Below are positions 23,404 through 35,701 of a DNA stretch of 64,000 nucleotides, one piece after another (position 1 is the first letter of the stretch; every line of letters starts with the position of its first letter). Below the pieces are notes generated by a model that made no database searches, was not told the origin of the DNA, and was given only the letters and a program-made list of their open reading frames with translations. This DNA is from Fistularia commersonii. Lineage: Eukaryota; Chordata; Actinopteri; Syngnathiformes; Fistulariidae. The stretch covers positions 11,374,501-11,438,500 of the forward strand of contig JBBMNZ010000019.1 in assembly GCA_037954325.1 (NCBI GenBank). Reading direction: 5' to 3'. Position numbers and translations under genes: made by a program.

Positions 23404-25188
23404 ATGGAAGCCGAGTATTGAATTCCGAACCGCAGCATGAGAACAATTCAATGCATTTCCCTAAATACAGATATTAAGATATTATACAGAACAGTTGTTC
23501 GGCTCCATTGTGTTGGAGTAGTTAAATCATGTTTCCTAAAAACGTCATTAACCCAGCTGGTAAACAGTGACTGTGGCAACAGGATATGCACAGGTCATAG
23601 GAAATACATGTTAAATAATAATTTAGACCCATTAACAGCTAATCACTATTATATCATTCAATCAATCGGACGATGGTTGATAGCCTTTAAGTGCATCTCT
23701 GTTTTAAGGTGAAGTCAAATGTAGACTTGTTGAAATTAGAGACAGCAAATGGTCATTTTTCTGGAACTTTCTACACTTTCAATGGGTTCGGTGTTCATTT
23801 ACTAAAAGATACAGATGCTATCTGGCATCCAGTCATTGCCTGCACTTTGAACATTGATAACAATCGTGCATCAGCCGTCTCCCAAATAAAGAATCCAAGC
23901 AGCCCTTATACAGACACCTTTTGCCATTAAAGGTCAACATATCCCAGCCATTCAGAAAGAAACGCAATCAAATAAATTGCGACACTTGAAATTATAAGTA
24001 TTTTGTGTTTTTGTGATCAATGAATCAAAGCGACAAAAAAAATCATATGAGGATGTCAGGAAGGATCTACACCAAGTCCTCTTTAATGCAACAGTTTTGT
24101 GATTTGGTCTGATCAGATTGAGGATAATCGCTCTTTTCCTCGGCCTTTTCACACCAAACCTCTCTGTGATGTTTATCTTGAAAGAGCTGTTTTCATATTC
24201 TGAATGTAAATCTGAAGGTCTCTGTGACCCTTCCCCCAAAATCTGCAATTCAAACATCTCCTAAGCAAACTTCAGTTGATGCATCACCACTGCTCAAAGC
24301 CAACTCGGCCACAAAGCAGACTGTCAGGGTATATCAGACTAACTGGCCTCGGTTTAGCTTCGGGTCCAGCTGCCTCCGCTCGCGGCGGTTGTCCGAATAA
24401 ACAGCGAGAGATTGTCTGATCCTCGAGGCTCCGTCGCCAAGGTCACCGGGAAGGACAACAACAGAGAAATGCAGCATTTATGGCAAGTGGAGTAAAGAGC
24501 AGAGCTATTGCAGCTTGCATCTAAAAAAGTGAAATGCAATACAACGAGGTCTGCTTGGGCCAATTCATATATACTTTGATGAAAAAAAACACTTTAATTT
24601 GTATTGTGTCCCTCTGGAAGGCACTTTAACACATTTAGCTTACTTGGCCTCAAAAGTTCCAGCAGATTCACTTTTTGTCTTGGATTTGTTGTTTCAAACA
24701 AAGAAATAGTAGCAAACTGGAATGGGTTTATATACACTTAAGATAGCCCAATCCGCTCTAATGGTTTTACCATCAGAGGAAAGACAAACACTGTTGATAC
24801 ATGGTGCAATAAAAGAGTGGATGAGTAGCTAAAATGAACAAACAACAGGTAAAGAGGTGTTCAGGCGTTGCTTGCACACGAATAGGGGACAGAGGAGGGC
24901 AGGGATTGGGAAAGGGCTGAGTAGGAGAGGGGGGGATGCTGGGGTTTCTGACTTCCTCTTTTTCAGCGGTCATCATGGGGTTGGACTTTGCTCCGCTCCA
25001 GTATGGCAAGTCCACAGTGGAGCAAATGTGTTACCGAGTCTAAAGATTTACAAGTCCCCCCTCCGAGCTCTCGCCAGTGAGGAACGAGGACAAGGGATGA
25101 GCAGGGAGGAAGAGGAGCAACAGTGAATAGAGGGGCGATAAGAACAAAACGGTCGTTTGGGAGCTTTGGGGTTTCTTGGTTTTAACAG

Positions 25189-25235
25189 CAACGCATCCAT
25201 CACGGTTATAGCGGTTTGCCACGGCTGCTGCGGGG
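25189..25235 (+). other. slc14a2: Probable 5' UTR part of first slc14a2 coding exon
   Basis: A good acceptor (TTCTTGGTTTTAACAG, AG at 25187-25188) precedes the first ATG by 47 nt. An in-frame TAG at 25209-25211 shows that coding does not extend further left in this exon. This implies an upstream non-coding exon that I cannot locate. Confidence 0.5.
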
Positions 25236-25347
25236 ATGTGGATGGATACCAAAGCTGAGGCGGAGGACGCCAGCTTCAGTCAGCGCGTGTGGAGGGGTCT
25301 GCTGTTGTGCACTGGGGACATGGTGCTCTTGGATAAGTACATGCAGG
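25236..25347 (+). CDS. slc14a2: slc14a2 exon 1 (coding)
   Basis: This exon encodes 37 codons plus one base. CTGDM at residues 25-29 matches the VTGDM segment preceding the first membrane helix of UT-B. Two in-frame ATGs (25236, 25242) are possible starts; the second has a somewhat better context. The donor is GTAGAA. Confidence 0.85.
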
Positions 25348-28300
25348 GTAGAACTACATTTCAATGATGTCTTTCCCAACTGGAATTATAAACTCCCCTA
25401 AAGGATGTTGTGACCTTTCAACCTTTCATATCTGATGATTCAGGTCTGGGTTGTCTGCTATTATGGGCAACAAAAATATTTCTTTCTAGAATATACAGAA
25501 AATTACAACTATGCTGCTATCAAGACATTAGAATGAAAAACTTGCCAGTAAAATATGCAGGAATCACAATACACCATCTGTATTTGGAAACTGAGACCAA
25601 GAAATGTAAACGGTCTTAATTTAATGACCACATTTGTGACAGACAAACAGGAATTAATGCCCAAAATTTTTTTTAAATGGGACAAACTCTTTCCCGTCTG
25701 TCTCCCCAGACAGGTCCTTCATGCTGCAGCTGCCGCTGTGGGGCCTCCGAGGGGTGAGCAGGGTGATTTTGGCCAACAACCCCCTGAGCGGCATTGTCAT
25801 CCTAGCCGCACTATACTGGGCTTCCCCCTGGCAGGGCCTGCTGGGAACAGTGGGCGTGCTGGCTTCCACGCTAACAGCTGTCATCACAGGGCAAGACAGG
25901 TGGAAGAACATGATGTTTGCTTGGAGAGGAAGCGCATCTTCTTATCTGCATTTCTAGCGGTTCGATGTGGACAAAATGAGTCCTTTTAAATAATCAAAGC
26001 TTCAATCAGAAGCTATTTGTTGCAGGAAGGGTGGCGCTGACAGACAAGACTTTAATTATCTCACTCTGGGAATAAACTTGATTGAAGGCTCTGCTTAAAA
26101 TTCATGAGCTCAGCGCCGTGACTGATCGCTCCGCGTACGGCCACACCCGGATTACATTCCCTGATATTTATTCTCACCCAGAAAAGAAAAAAAAAGCAGT
26201 CTATAAAATAGATAATTCAAGTCGAACGTCTGGGATTTTTGAATAATCACATCAGATCAGATGCTAATCGGCTGCTAATGTTTTGTCTTTTTAGATATAT
26301 AAAGCAATTAAATAGAACAGAATAGATATAGCTATTGATTTGATTTTTTGTGTTGCTGGGCAAATTAACTCAGTGTGTGCATCTGCGCATGTGTGTGTGT
26401 GTGTGATAGTGCCGAAGTGTTCGGAGGTCTCCATGGCTTTAACGGCATGCTGGTGTCTCTACTGATGGGGGTGTTCAACGCGGCCGGAGGCTGGTACTGG
26501 TGGCTGCTGCTGCCTGTTTGCTTCGGGTCTGCCACGTGGTGAGACACTCAAATCGGCACGCAGACACACACACACACACGTGCATATCGACAACGTGCAG
26601 CAGGTTTAAGGATGATCAAATTTCTTTCAAAGTATTTTAAATGCAGTGTTCAAGGTCAGAGTGTCGTGTTTGGCGGTTCATTTATCTGGTTTATTTTTTT
26701 AAATGACAGTGGATCCAGGCACAAAACCAGATTTTCAGCTCGGTCGTCATTGGTTTCCCACCAAGATTTATACATATGAGCAACTCAAATGGCTGTAGAA
26801 AATTTAATCTAGTGTCAGAAGAACATAAATTAGAAATACAAGGGAAGCATCACTCCGCCATTTCAATTCTGAGGATTTCACACTTTTAATTAAGGATTGT
26901 TCACGCCGGGATCAGGGTGTTCTTCAACTGATTTTCAGAATTAAAACAAGTGTCCTTCATATTTTAATTGGGGCGCCTTTCTATGTGGAGCATGTTCTCC
27001 CCATATCCACTTGGGTCTCCTCCATGTTCTCAGGTTTCCTCCAACAGTCCAAAACCATGAGTAAGTTACAGGCTATGTGAATGAGAGGGTGAGTGGTTGC
27101 ATGTGTGTATATGACGTGTGAATGAGAGTGAATGGTTGGTTGTCTCCGCATGTTAAATCGGTGAACCCCACCTATCATCCAATCACACCAGGGATATCCA
27201 AGTGGTATAGCTAATGAATGAATGAATGTAAAACTTGAGTTATGTTAGTGTTTCTTTTTACAACAAGCCCGTCCTCTTTCTTTGCATTTCCCCTCCACAG
27301 CAAGTCAGAGCCATTCCAGTCCCTGATCCCTCTTTTTTTTTTCTTTTCCAGCGTCTTCCTGTTCAGTGGCCTCTCACCGCTGATGGACCGCTGGGACTTG
27401 CCGGTCGCTGTGTTTCCCTTCAACATAGTTATTATCCTCTACCTCCTTTGTACCGGCCCTGACAACCCATACTTCCCAAATCACATCGCTACACCACCAG
27501 GATTGGTGGAACCCAATAGCACGAATCTCATTACAACACAGGTAGTGGAAAATGTTTGCGTAAATGTTATTACATTACTCTATCAAAAGATTGTATTACT
27601 TGGCGATAACGTAACTGCCGAATTCCAGTATTTTTCAGCTTGCTGTTAATTTAGGGTCAGTTGGTAGAGCAGGCATCAAATATAGTTAGTAGTTCGATTC
27701 CCGTTTTTTACGGCCTGCATGCCAAAGTTTACTGAGGCAAGACAATGAACACCAAGTTAGCAACTTGCTTGGCAGCGGTGTGAATAGATGAATGCAATCT
27801 TGTGTAAAGCACTTTTTAAACGCGAGATATAAAAGGGTTATACAAGTGGAGACCATTCATTATCTACCGTTTATCCTGCACTTAGGGTTGCAGGGATGCT
27901 GGAGCCTTCCCAAACTGCAATTGAGCGAGAGGCGGTGTTCACCCTGGACTGGTACCCAGTCGATCGCATGGCCATGTATTGAGGAAAAACAACTGTTCAC
28001 TCTCTCATACATTGGGCAATATCTTAATTTTTTTCGTTTAACCTTCCTCAAATTTTTGGAGTTGAACGAAGGTACGCGTTCCTGGAATATTTAGTACCAA
28101 CTTACAAGCCAGAGACGAAACTATCCGTAGACCAAACGTTTTATCAGACATCTGACTCCGAGAGCATATCTAAAGTATCTCACACCAAAGTTATATCGAT
28201 GATTTTTCTTTTTAAAAAGCCACTGCTATAGCACCAATCATATAGGGACCAGTTAGTTGAGAGTGGAGCTCAGCTAACGTATTAAGCTGCCAATCACGCT

Positions 28301-31300
28301 TTGTGGTGCTACTGTGCGGAAGCTCAGTAGGTTAAACAATCATTTATTAAATTTGCCTGCAGGTCAGGAGACGTCACAGAGCCTCCTGCTGACAGTCAGT
28401 AATGATAGTGGTTATTCTTCAAATCTGCTTTTTTTTTCACATTAGTCCGCTAAAAGGAAGAAGGTCCCTGGTTAGAGTCCGGGAGAGGGTCTTTTTTTGT
28501 GTGGAGTCTCTATGTTTTCCCCGTGGCTGTCTGGTTTTCCTCTGGGTCTCTCGTTTCCTCTCACTAGCCAAAATAAGCGATATGTTCATTGGATATCCGA
28601 ATGTGTGAATTAGAGAGTGATTGGTTTTATGTCTCTATATGTGGCCTTATGATAAACTAGCCACCAGTCTAGGGTGACCTCCCTGTCTCCCCTCTAATTC
28701 TATTGACAGTAGAATTTTAAATTTTATGTGAGAATCACTTACGTACTGCACCGCAATAGAAATTTCAAGCTGTAAAATAATTTGAATTACTAAATTTCAG
28801 TCGTTCCAGGATCTCGGTTAGTGTCATCCTGGTCCACTGACTCCTTGCAATAGAATCAAATTTGGAAAAAGGCAAAGAGTTTTAAAATTACAGGGCACCT
28901 TGGTCTACAAAGATGACCTAGTGCTATTCTAAGATCTTGATCAAGCCTTTACCACAGCAGGTGTAAATCTGTCGGTAAACATGTTTCATGTTCATTGTTC
29001 AGGGCGCCCCCCCTTGTCGGCCAGTAATAATCAAAATGTCAGGAAGTCGAGAGTCAAATCCTTTGAAACCTTTTCTCAAATGTGATTCATGACTAGCTGT
29101 TGATTACTACTCTTCATGAAACTGTATTCTAATTACGTATCTAATACACACCCCTAATCTAGGCTTTGGGTAAAACCTAGATTTAAAAACAAAGTATCAC
29201 AGTATGAACTTTTATGGCTTTCAAACACTTTCATGATTAGTATCATGGCTTTATTGAGACTATGAAATGTGTTAGATTATGCAAACACTAGCTCCTAACT
29301 AGCTATTTTTCTGTTTTATTACATTTTATATGTATTAAAATAATCATTTCTGTTAATTTACTATATTGATTTTATACTTCTACTCAGCTGCATCTCAGAT
29401 GGAGATTTGGAAGAATTTATGATCAACTCTTTGATTATGTCTGTCATCATAAATGGATTAATCTTCTATGAATGACTGTGAGCAATATTAAAAGTGACAG
29501 AAAAAAAGCAAGATTTATGGGAACAACCAATCACTAAACAATCAATCAATTTATCGGTCGATGGAAGCAAGTTGTGTTAAGGACGTGTGTGCCAGATGAA
29601 GCTGCAGTGTTGCAAAAAGGTCTCCGGAGCGAGTAAGAAACCGACGGAAGCACAATATGCATAAGATTAGCTGCCTATGACTCACTGGTTACTTAGCAAC
29701 AGTTGCTGATGCAACTCCAGTAAGGGAATTATAATCAGTCCAAGTGGTTTTAATTAGAAAATATTAATGACCGAGTGAAGAAACTGGGGAAGCTGGTACG
29801 ATATTTGCAGTTTCTTTGGAATTTGATCGAACACACAGAATTTTTCATGGTCAATGGAAAATGGGTAGATTTAGATTTTTGGAAGCCGGGGGTGGAGGGA
29901 GAGAGGGGTGGAGGGTGGGCTGCACCCCGGACCGCTCAAAGTCCAGCTGATCAGAATTCAAGCCGGTGCCTTACCTTGAAAAGAAAATATATAGTTAGCT
30001 TTGACCTGTGAATTCAAATGGAAAGCAGTCTCCTTGGGCTGCCTCGGACTGGAACACCAGAATCCCAGTGCAGATTCCTTCTTTTCTTCCTGTTACTTGT
30101 GCAAAACCAAACACGTATTACCATCTGTATCAAAGAAAGCCATCCACACGTATGTGTATTTCATTATATATTGGTGTGTGGTCCATTCTGATGTATGAAT
30201 TCTGATTCAGCGGACATATTAACACTACATTTATTATCATAACAAGCACACAGTTGCTCAGTTTACTGCGCAGCTTGAAACTGTGATGTAACTAGTCAAT
30301 AATAGTTAGATTTATTGTTAGGGCTTGTAAGCTAACTGTGGCGAGTGACTGTTTTGGCTTGTTTTTACCGCTGTTGATACCAGATGGTATGTGATGCTGT
30401 TTGCAAGCTTACAATAAGGAAGTTGTAAACATTTATAAAGCTTTTATAATTTAATTTTAAAGACCTCATCTGCCTCATTTCCCCAAAGCCTTCAGGTCAG
30501 GAGCCATGAAGCTGGTCTTCACATTTCTGGTCCGATCTTGAAACTTGTAATTGCTAAACAAATCCAAAGTTCTGGCAGAAATCAATTATCGGTACATTTC
30601 AGATGGGAGTTAGACTTCATTAGAGCAACATCTGTCTGAGGACCCGGCAGAGACTCTTTCATCTTTTGGATCAAAGTTTCTCTTTTAACACGGTAAAATA
30701 CAATAATCTCAGAGAAATCCTTTAACCCCATTGTCTCCCCTACTGAGTCATAAGCTTGTCCAAGACCTTTCAGGTTAAGAATATCTTTTCTCGACCCGTT
30801 ACTTTCCATCAGACCATTTCCCAATAACATGGTGGAATCCCTCAAGGGTCAATCCAAGGGTCCTTAGAGTTTTTTTTCCTTACATCCTACCACAGGGAGA
30901 TATTTCACACTCCAAATGTACGCAAACAATACACAAATGTATATATTGTTATCATTTTCTGTCCGTTTTTTACAAGGAACAGTACATAGAATTAATCAGT
31001 TGCGGAATGGCTATTAATTGTGATGAAATGAGGTTAATGTTAAGAATTTCCAGTCTTTTCAGAGCTGCATATGAGACACTGTTGCTTCGTCACATGTATT
31101 TAAGTCTGTTCACTGACATTAACGGCTCCATTTGGGAGGTGATTCATGTAATGTTTATGATATTTACTTTGCATTTTTTTTCATTGTGTCTTTTTGCAGA
31201 GTACAAGTTGTTGTCTGAAGGCTGGCGTACAAAACAGATTCACCCGCTTCAAAAGAAACCCATTTGCTGTCCGAGGCTAAACATGTGACATGCGTGTGTT

Positions 31301-34300
31301 TCAGAGACGGGTTCAGAGTCAGAGGCTGGGTTCAGAGTTGACATCTTACATGTATATTTTCACACGATGGTCCACTTGGTTCTGTAGAGAGTCGTGAATA
31401 AAACCGTCAGGATTGATCGCTCACTCCCTGTCCCGGATTACATTCCCTCTCGTGCCGTTTCTTCCCATGTGTCTGTCTCGCTCTTGGTCCTCTTAATATT
31501 CATCTCATACTTTTACTTCCTCTCCCTTCCATCTGTCTGCCTCTCGTCTTATAAATGCTGCCTCTCTCGTTTCATGAATTCCCTTTTGGTTTGTTACTTG
31601 AGAGATTTGAAGCCTCTAAATCTTCCTTTTTATCCCCTCTCAACCAATAACCATTCCTCCATGCTGCCGTGCACATCTGACTCCCGCTTCCTCCCCGACT
31701 CCATTTCGCTGTCCATTACTTTTTCAATCGCCTAGGTCTTTTTTGACCCCCCCCCCCCCCCTTTCCTCTCTCTGGAGTTGAGTTTAGAATAAACAACTAT
31801 GGATAACCGGTATTTCAAGGACAACACAGTAAAATGCACGTTTCACAGTGTTATGGGCCGTAATGCGATCCACTCTCTTTTTTCCGTCATTTCCTTTTAT
31901 TTATTTCCTCTCCTCCTTTCAACTGGTTGTTTGCAGAGATGGCGATGACAACACTCCTATTTATATTTGATGCCTCCTGCCTTGCGCTCTGCCGCGGATG
32001 GCATTCTGGCTTCACTTTCAGCACATTATCGTGCACGGTCACCCGCAGCCCACGTGTGCACAGTCGAGATCGCATGTGTGCTTCGGCAAATTAAACGAGG
32101 ACCATTTATGACTTGTCAACATTGGCCGCGAGCAAGAGCGCATCCCTTCCATTGTCATGGAAACAATCTTACATGGAGGACAGCCCGCCAACGTGGCGTT
32201 ATTTCGGTGAAGAAAATAAGGCGGATTTCAAATGTGGAAAAGCTGATAAGCCTTTTTCTAAATTTGGAATGGTTTGGTATTTTGATGTAACACATCAGAA
32301 CTGTCAAAGTCCTCCTGTAACCTCCTCTCTCCTGCCCAGGTCTTACATGGTATTCCACTCGGCGTTGGTCAGATCTTCGCCTGTGGGGAACTGGGACCCT
32401 CCCTCCTCATCCTAGGAGCTGTTTTACTTTACTCCCCTCTGCTGGCCACACACGCTCTTTTAGGCTCGGCCATTGGAACACTGGCTGGTGAGTCTCAGAT
32501 TTTTGCCTTTGTTCGAAAACGCGTTTTTAGGGTCACAATTTGCCGCCTTAACAAATCGTGCAAAACAAATGTCAGGGCTGATGTTTACAGCCATCCGACA
32601 TCTGCGAGGGGACAGGAAACTTTTCAAATGGAGGCAAATGCTCTGGATGGCGATGTCTCAGATATTTTTATAACATCCGCAATGGAATGTATCTGCAGCC
32701 GGAAATGCATTATTTAGGCAAATTGAGGGGAAAAAAATCAGTTTGGTTCCATTAGGTTAAATATAGAGCCTGATATTTGAAACCAATAGAAAAACATTTA
32801 AACCATTTCCCTAGATAAAATCAGTTGTACGGTAGAGTTGGCAGTCAAGGTCTCACTATGGCCTCCGACAGTCCTTCTTTAACATGAGTACTTTTACTTC
32901 ATCCTCTGTAAAAAGCAGAACTCATGGGTTATATATGAAATGATACACCCGTTTTTTTAATATCTTCATGTTTTAATTGGACTAATGCAGCTTCAGGGGG
33001 GCTCAAGCCAGTGTCTCTTTTAGCTGGTCCCAAACCCGGAAAATTGCAGAGAGTTGGGTCAAGAAAACTATGCAAATCGAAACTTACGAATCTCATAATA
33101 GAGGCCCAGGTCAACAACGACTGCCATTGGTGCCAATAACCTACAGGATACCAGTGAAAATTGGGCTACTGTTGGTTAAAGAAGGAGAAGCTGTGAGAAA
33201 GTGGTGAAGTGTGCTGAAGGTGTGACAAAGAATTTCAAGGTGGAGGTGGGACTTCATCAGGGATCAGCTCTGGGTCCCGTCTTGTTTATGGTAGATGAGG
33301 TTAGACAGGAATCTCCATGGACCATGATGTTTGCAGATGACATTGTGGTCTGTAGTGAGAGCGGGGAACAGGTGGAGGAAAGTCTAAAGAGGTGGAGGTA
33401 TGCTCTGGAAAGGAGAGGAATGAAGGTTAGCCACAGCGAGAGAGACTATATATCTGTGTGAATGAGAGGAACCCAGGTGGAACAGTGAGGCTAAAGGGAG
33501 GTGAGATGAAGAAGATGGAAGATTTTAAGTACTAAGGTTCAACAGTCCAGAGCAATGGAGAGTGTGGAAGGGAGGCAAAAAAAAAGGTTCAATTAGGCTG
33601 GAATGGGTAAAGAAAAGTGTCTGGGATGAAGAGTCTTAGCTAGAATGAACGGAAAGGTGCACAAGGCAATTTTGAGACCTGCGATTCTGTGTGGTTTGGA
33701 GACAGTGGCATTGAAGCAAAGCCAGGAAGCAGAGCTGGAGATAGCAGAAATTAAGATGTTGAGGCTCAGGAAGTGACAAGGATGGATAGGATAAGGAATG
33801 ACTCTCTTAAAGGGTTGCAGTGGCCCCCTGAAGAGTATAGTTGAAATGATAAGAGGATGTTTTAAACAGACTCATCGGTTCAAATGGACCATTGTGAGAT
33901 ATTGTGACACAAAATGCTGCAGTCCAACACCTCTGTCTGCCCACAGATGCCAATAGCATATTGCAGTATCATTATCTTGTTTTGAAACACCATGATACAT
34001 AAAATTCTGCAAGGCATCTTAAATTCATGCACACTGAAAATTTTAAGTTAGACATTAAGTTTATTTTCTCATAATTTTCAGCGGCATGCATCAGATATGA
34101 ACATCTTAAAGGCTGAAGCAGTTTCCTGCAGGCCTTTTCAAAGGACACAGAGCAATTAGCTAGTGTCTTGATAACTACAGGCTTATAAACAAACAGGCTG
34201 CATCTGCCTTTTTACAACCAGCCTCGCCGAGAGAGAGGGACGCGTTGGGATTAATCGAAGAACGCTGCCCTCTGCTTCCGTCTGCTGCTGTATGCACGAC

Positions 34301-34318
34301 GCAGTTTGCAATTGAGTC

Positions 34319-34388
<70 letters not shown>

Positions 34389-35625
34389 TGTGAGAAGCTA
34401 TGAGTCATTCTGTGCAAGACAGGGAAGAGTAGGTGGTTGCTCATAGATACACTTGCACAAATCCTTGGACGCGCACTTAAAATTAGCTGGTACAAACGCA
34501 TGTACATACACACACGCACGCACAAACACACACACACACAAACAACGCCGCAATGAAAACAATAGTGTGACAGGAGAGTAATCAAAGAGATGTGACTGTA
34601 ATTAGATTGTGTAGGGAACAGAGCTGACAGGAAACAGCCGGCTGGAGAGACGACGGCTAAATGTGCAAGAGCAAAGTAACAAATAAGGCAGTGAGAGCTA
34701 TTGTCTCCCTTCCTCTCTCCTTTTTCTCCCCTTCCTCTACTCATCTACCTTCCATAATTAAGAAAAAACTTTTCTACAGCGCGCGTCACTTGTTCCAACT
34801 TCAGCCGAAACCAGGTTGTTGCCAACACTTTGTCGATTTTGAAAAGGCCAGCCATCGATTTTAAGCCCCCACCGATCCTCATTGTAAGGGACAGGGACCC
34901 AGGCACGTCTCCTTGGCATTTCTGCAAATTTGGGGAATTGATTCAGAAAAAGTCCGATTTTCAAACAAGATTGAGAATAAAAGGTAGGGGATAAAGATTT
35001 CGCGGAGCCTGCAGAAATAACTTTGGTGCCGGAAAGTGGGAAGGATGTATAATCGCGGGGGGATTACACACTGCGAGGTTGGGGTAATCCCTTAAGACCA
35101 GGCGGTATAGTAAGCTTTTTGTCAAAGAATCCCATTAAAAAAACAATTAATTGAATTAAGCCGCCAGTTCCTTGTAGGTATCCGGTAAATCCCTATACGT
35201 CGCAGAGCTTGTCAGTTCAAATTCATCACAAAGCCATTATTGACCCGCCCTGTGAGTTTATCTGGAGTCGCGATCTTGGTTCCAGACCATTACGTCCCCA
35301 CAAAAGGGACCGATTTGTTTTGTCAATCTCAGGAAACAGTTCCCGGAACTGACTTTGGCTTTTCTCTGTCATGAGCTCCCCTAATATTGTTATTCATGAA
35401 AGGGAATGCCTAGAATCCCTAGTTTTCAAAAGGTTGAAAGAGTGCGTGTGCATGCATTTGTGTGAGTGTACTTGCATGTGATTGGATGCAATAATCAGAA
35501 TATGTTCAAGTTGATTTCATTAGAATTGGAATGAGTAATAGAATAAAAAGCCAAAATGAACCCGCTCAGGTGTGATTTGGCATTCAGTGTTATTCAATAT
35601 ATCAGCTGTTTGACAAGCTGGTCAT

Positions 35626-35701
<76 letters not shown>

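Larger units (their letters stand above)
4591..25188. other. Gene-free stretch between syt4 and slc14a2
   Basis: About 20.6 kb without a recognisable exon, tRNA or conserved protein motif on either strand. Open frames of up to 164 codons occur, but they run through microsatellites or show no family similarity. The content is repeats and transposon remnants listed separately. Stretches with nothing I can name include about 7.7-8.9, 11.0-12.2, 14.0-15.6, 16.2-18.0 and 23.4-25.1 kb; regulatory elements of syt4 or slc14a2 could lie there but cannot be recognised from sequence alone. Confidence 0.75.

Noticed and set aside
34175..34744. 189-codon open frame on -
   Set aside because: Its centre is translated CA repeat (Thr-His), and the flanks show no protein similarity.
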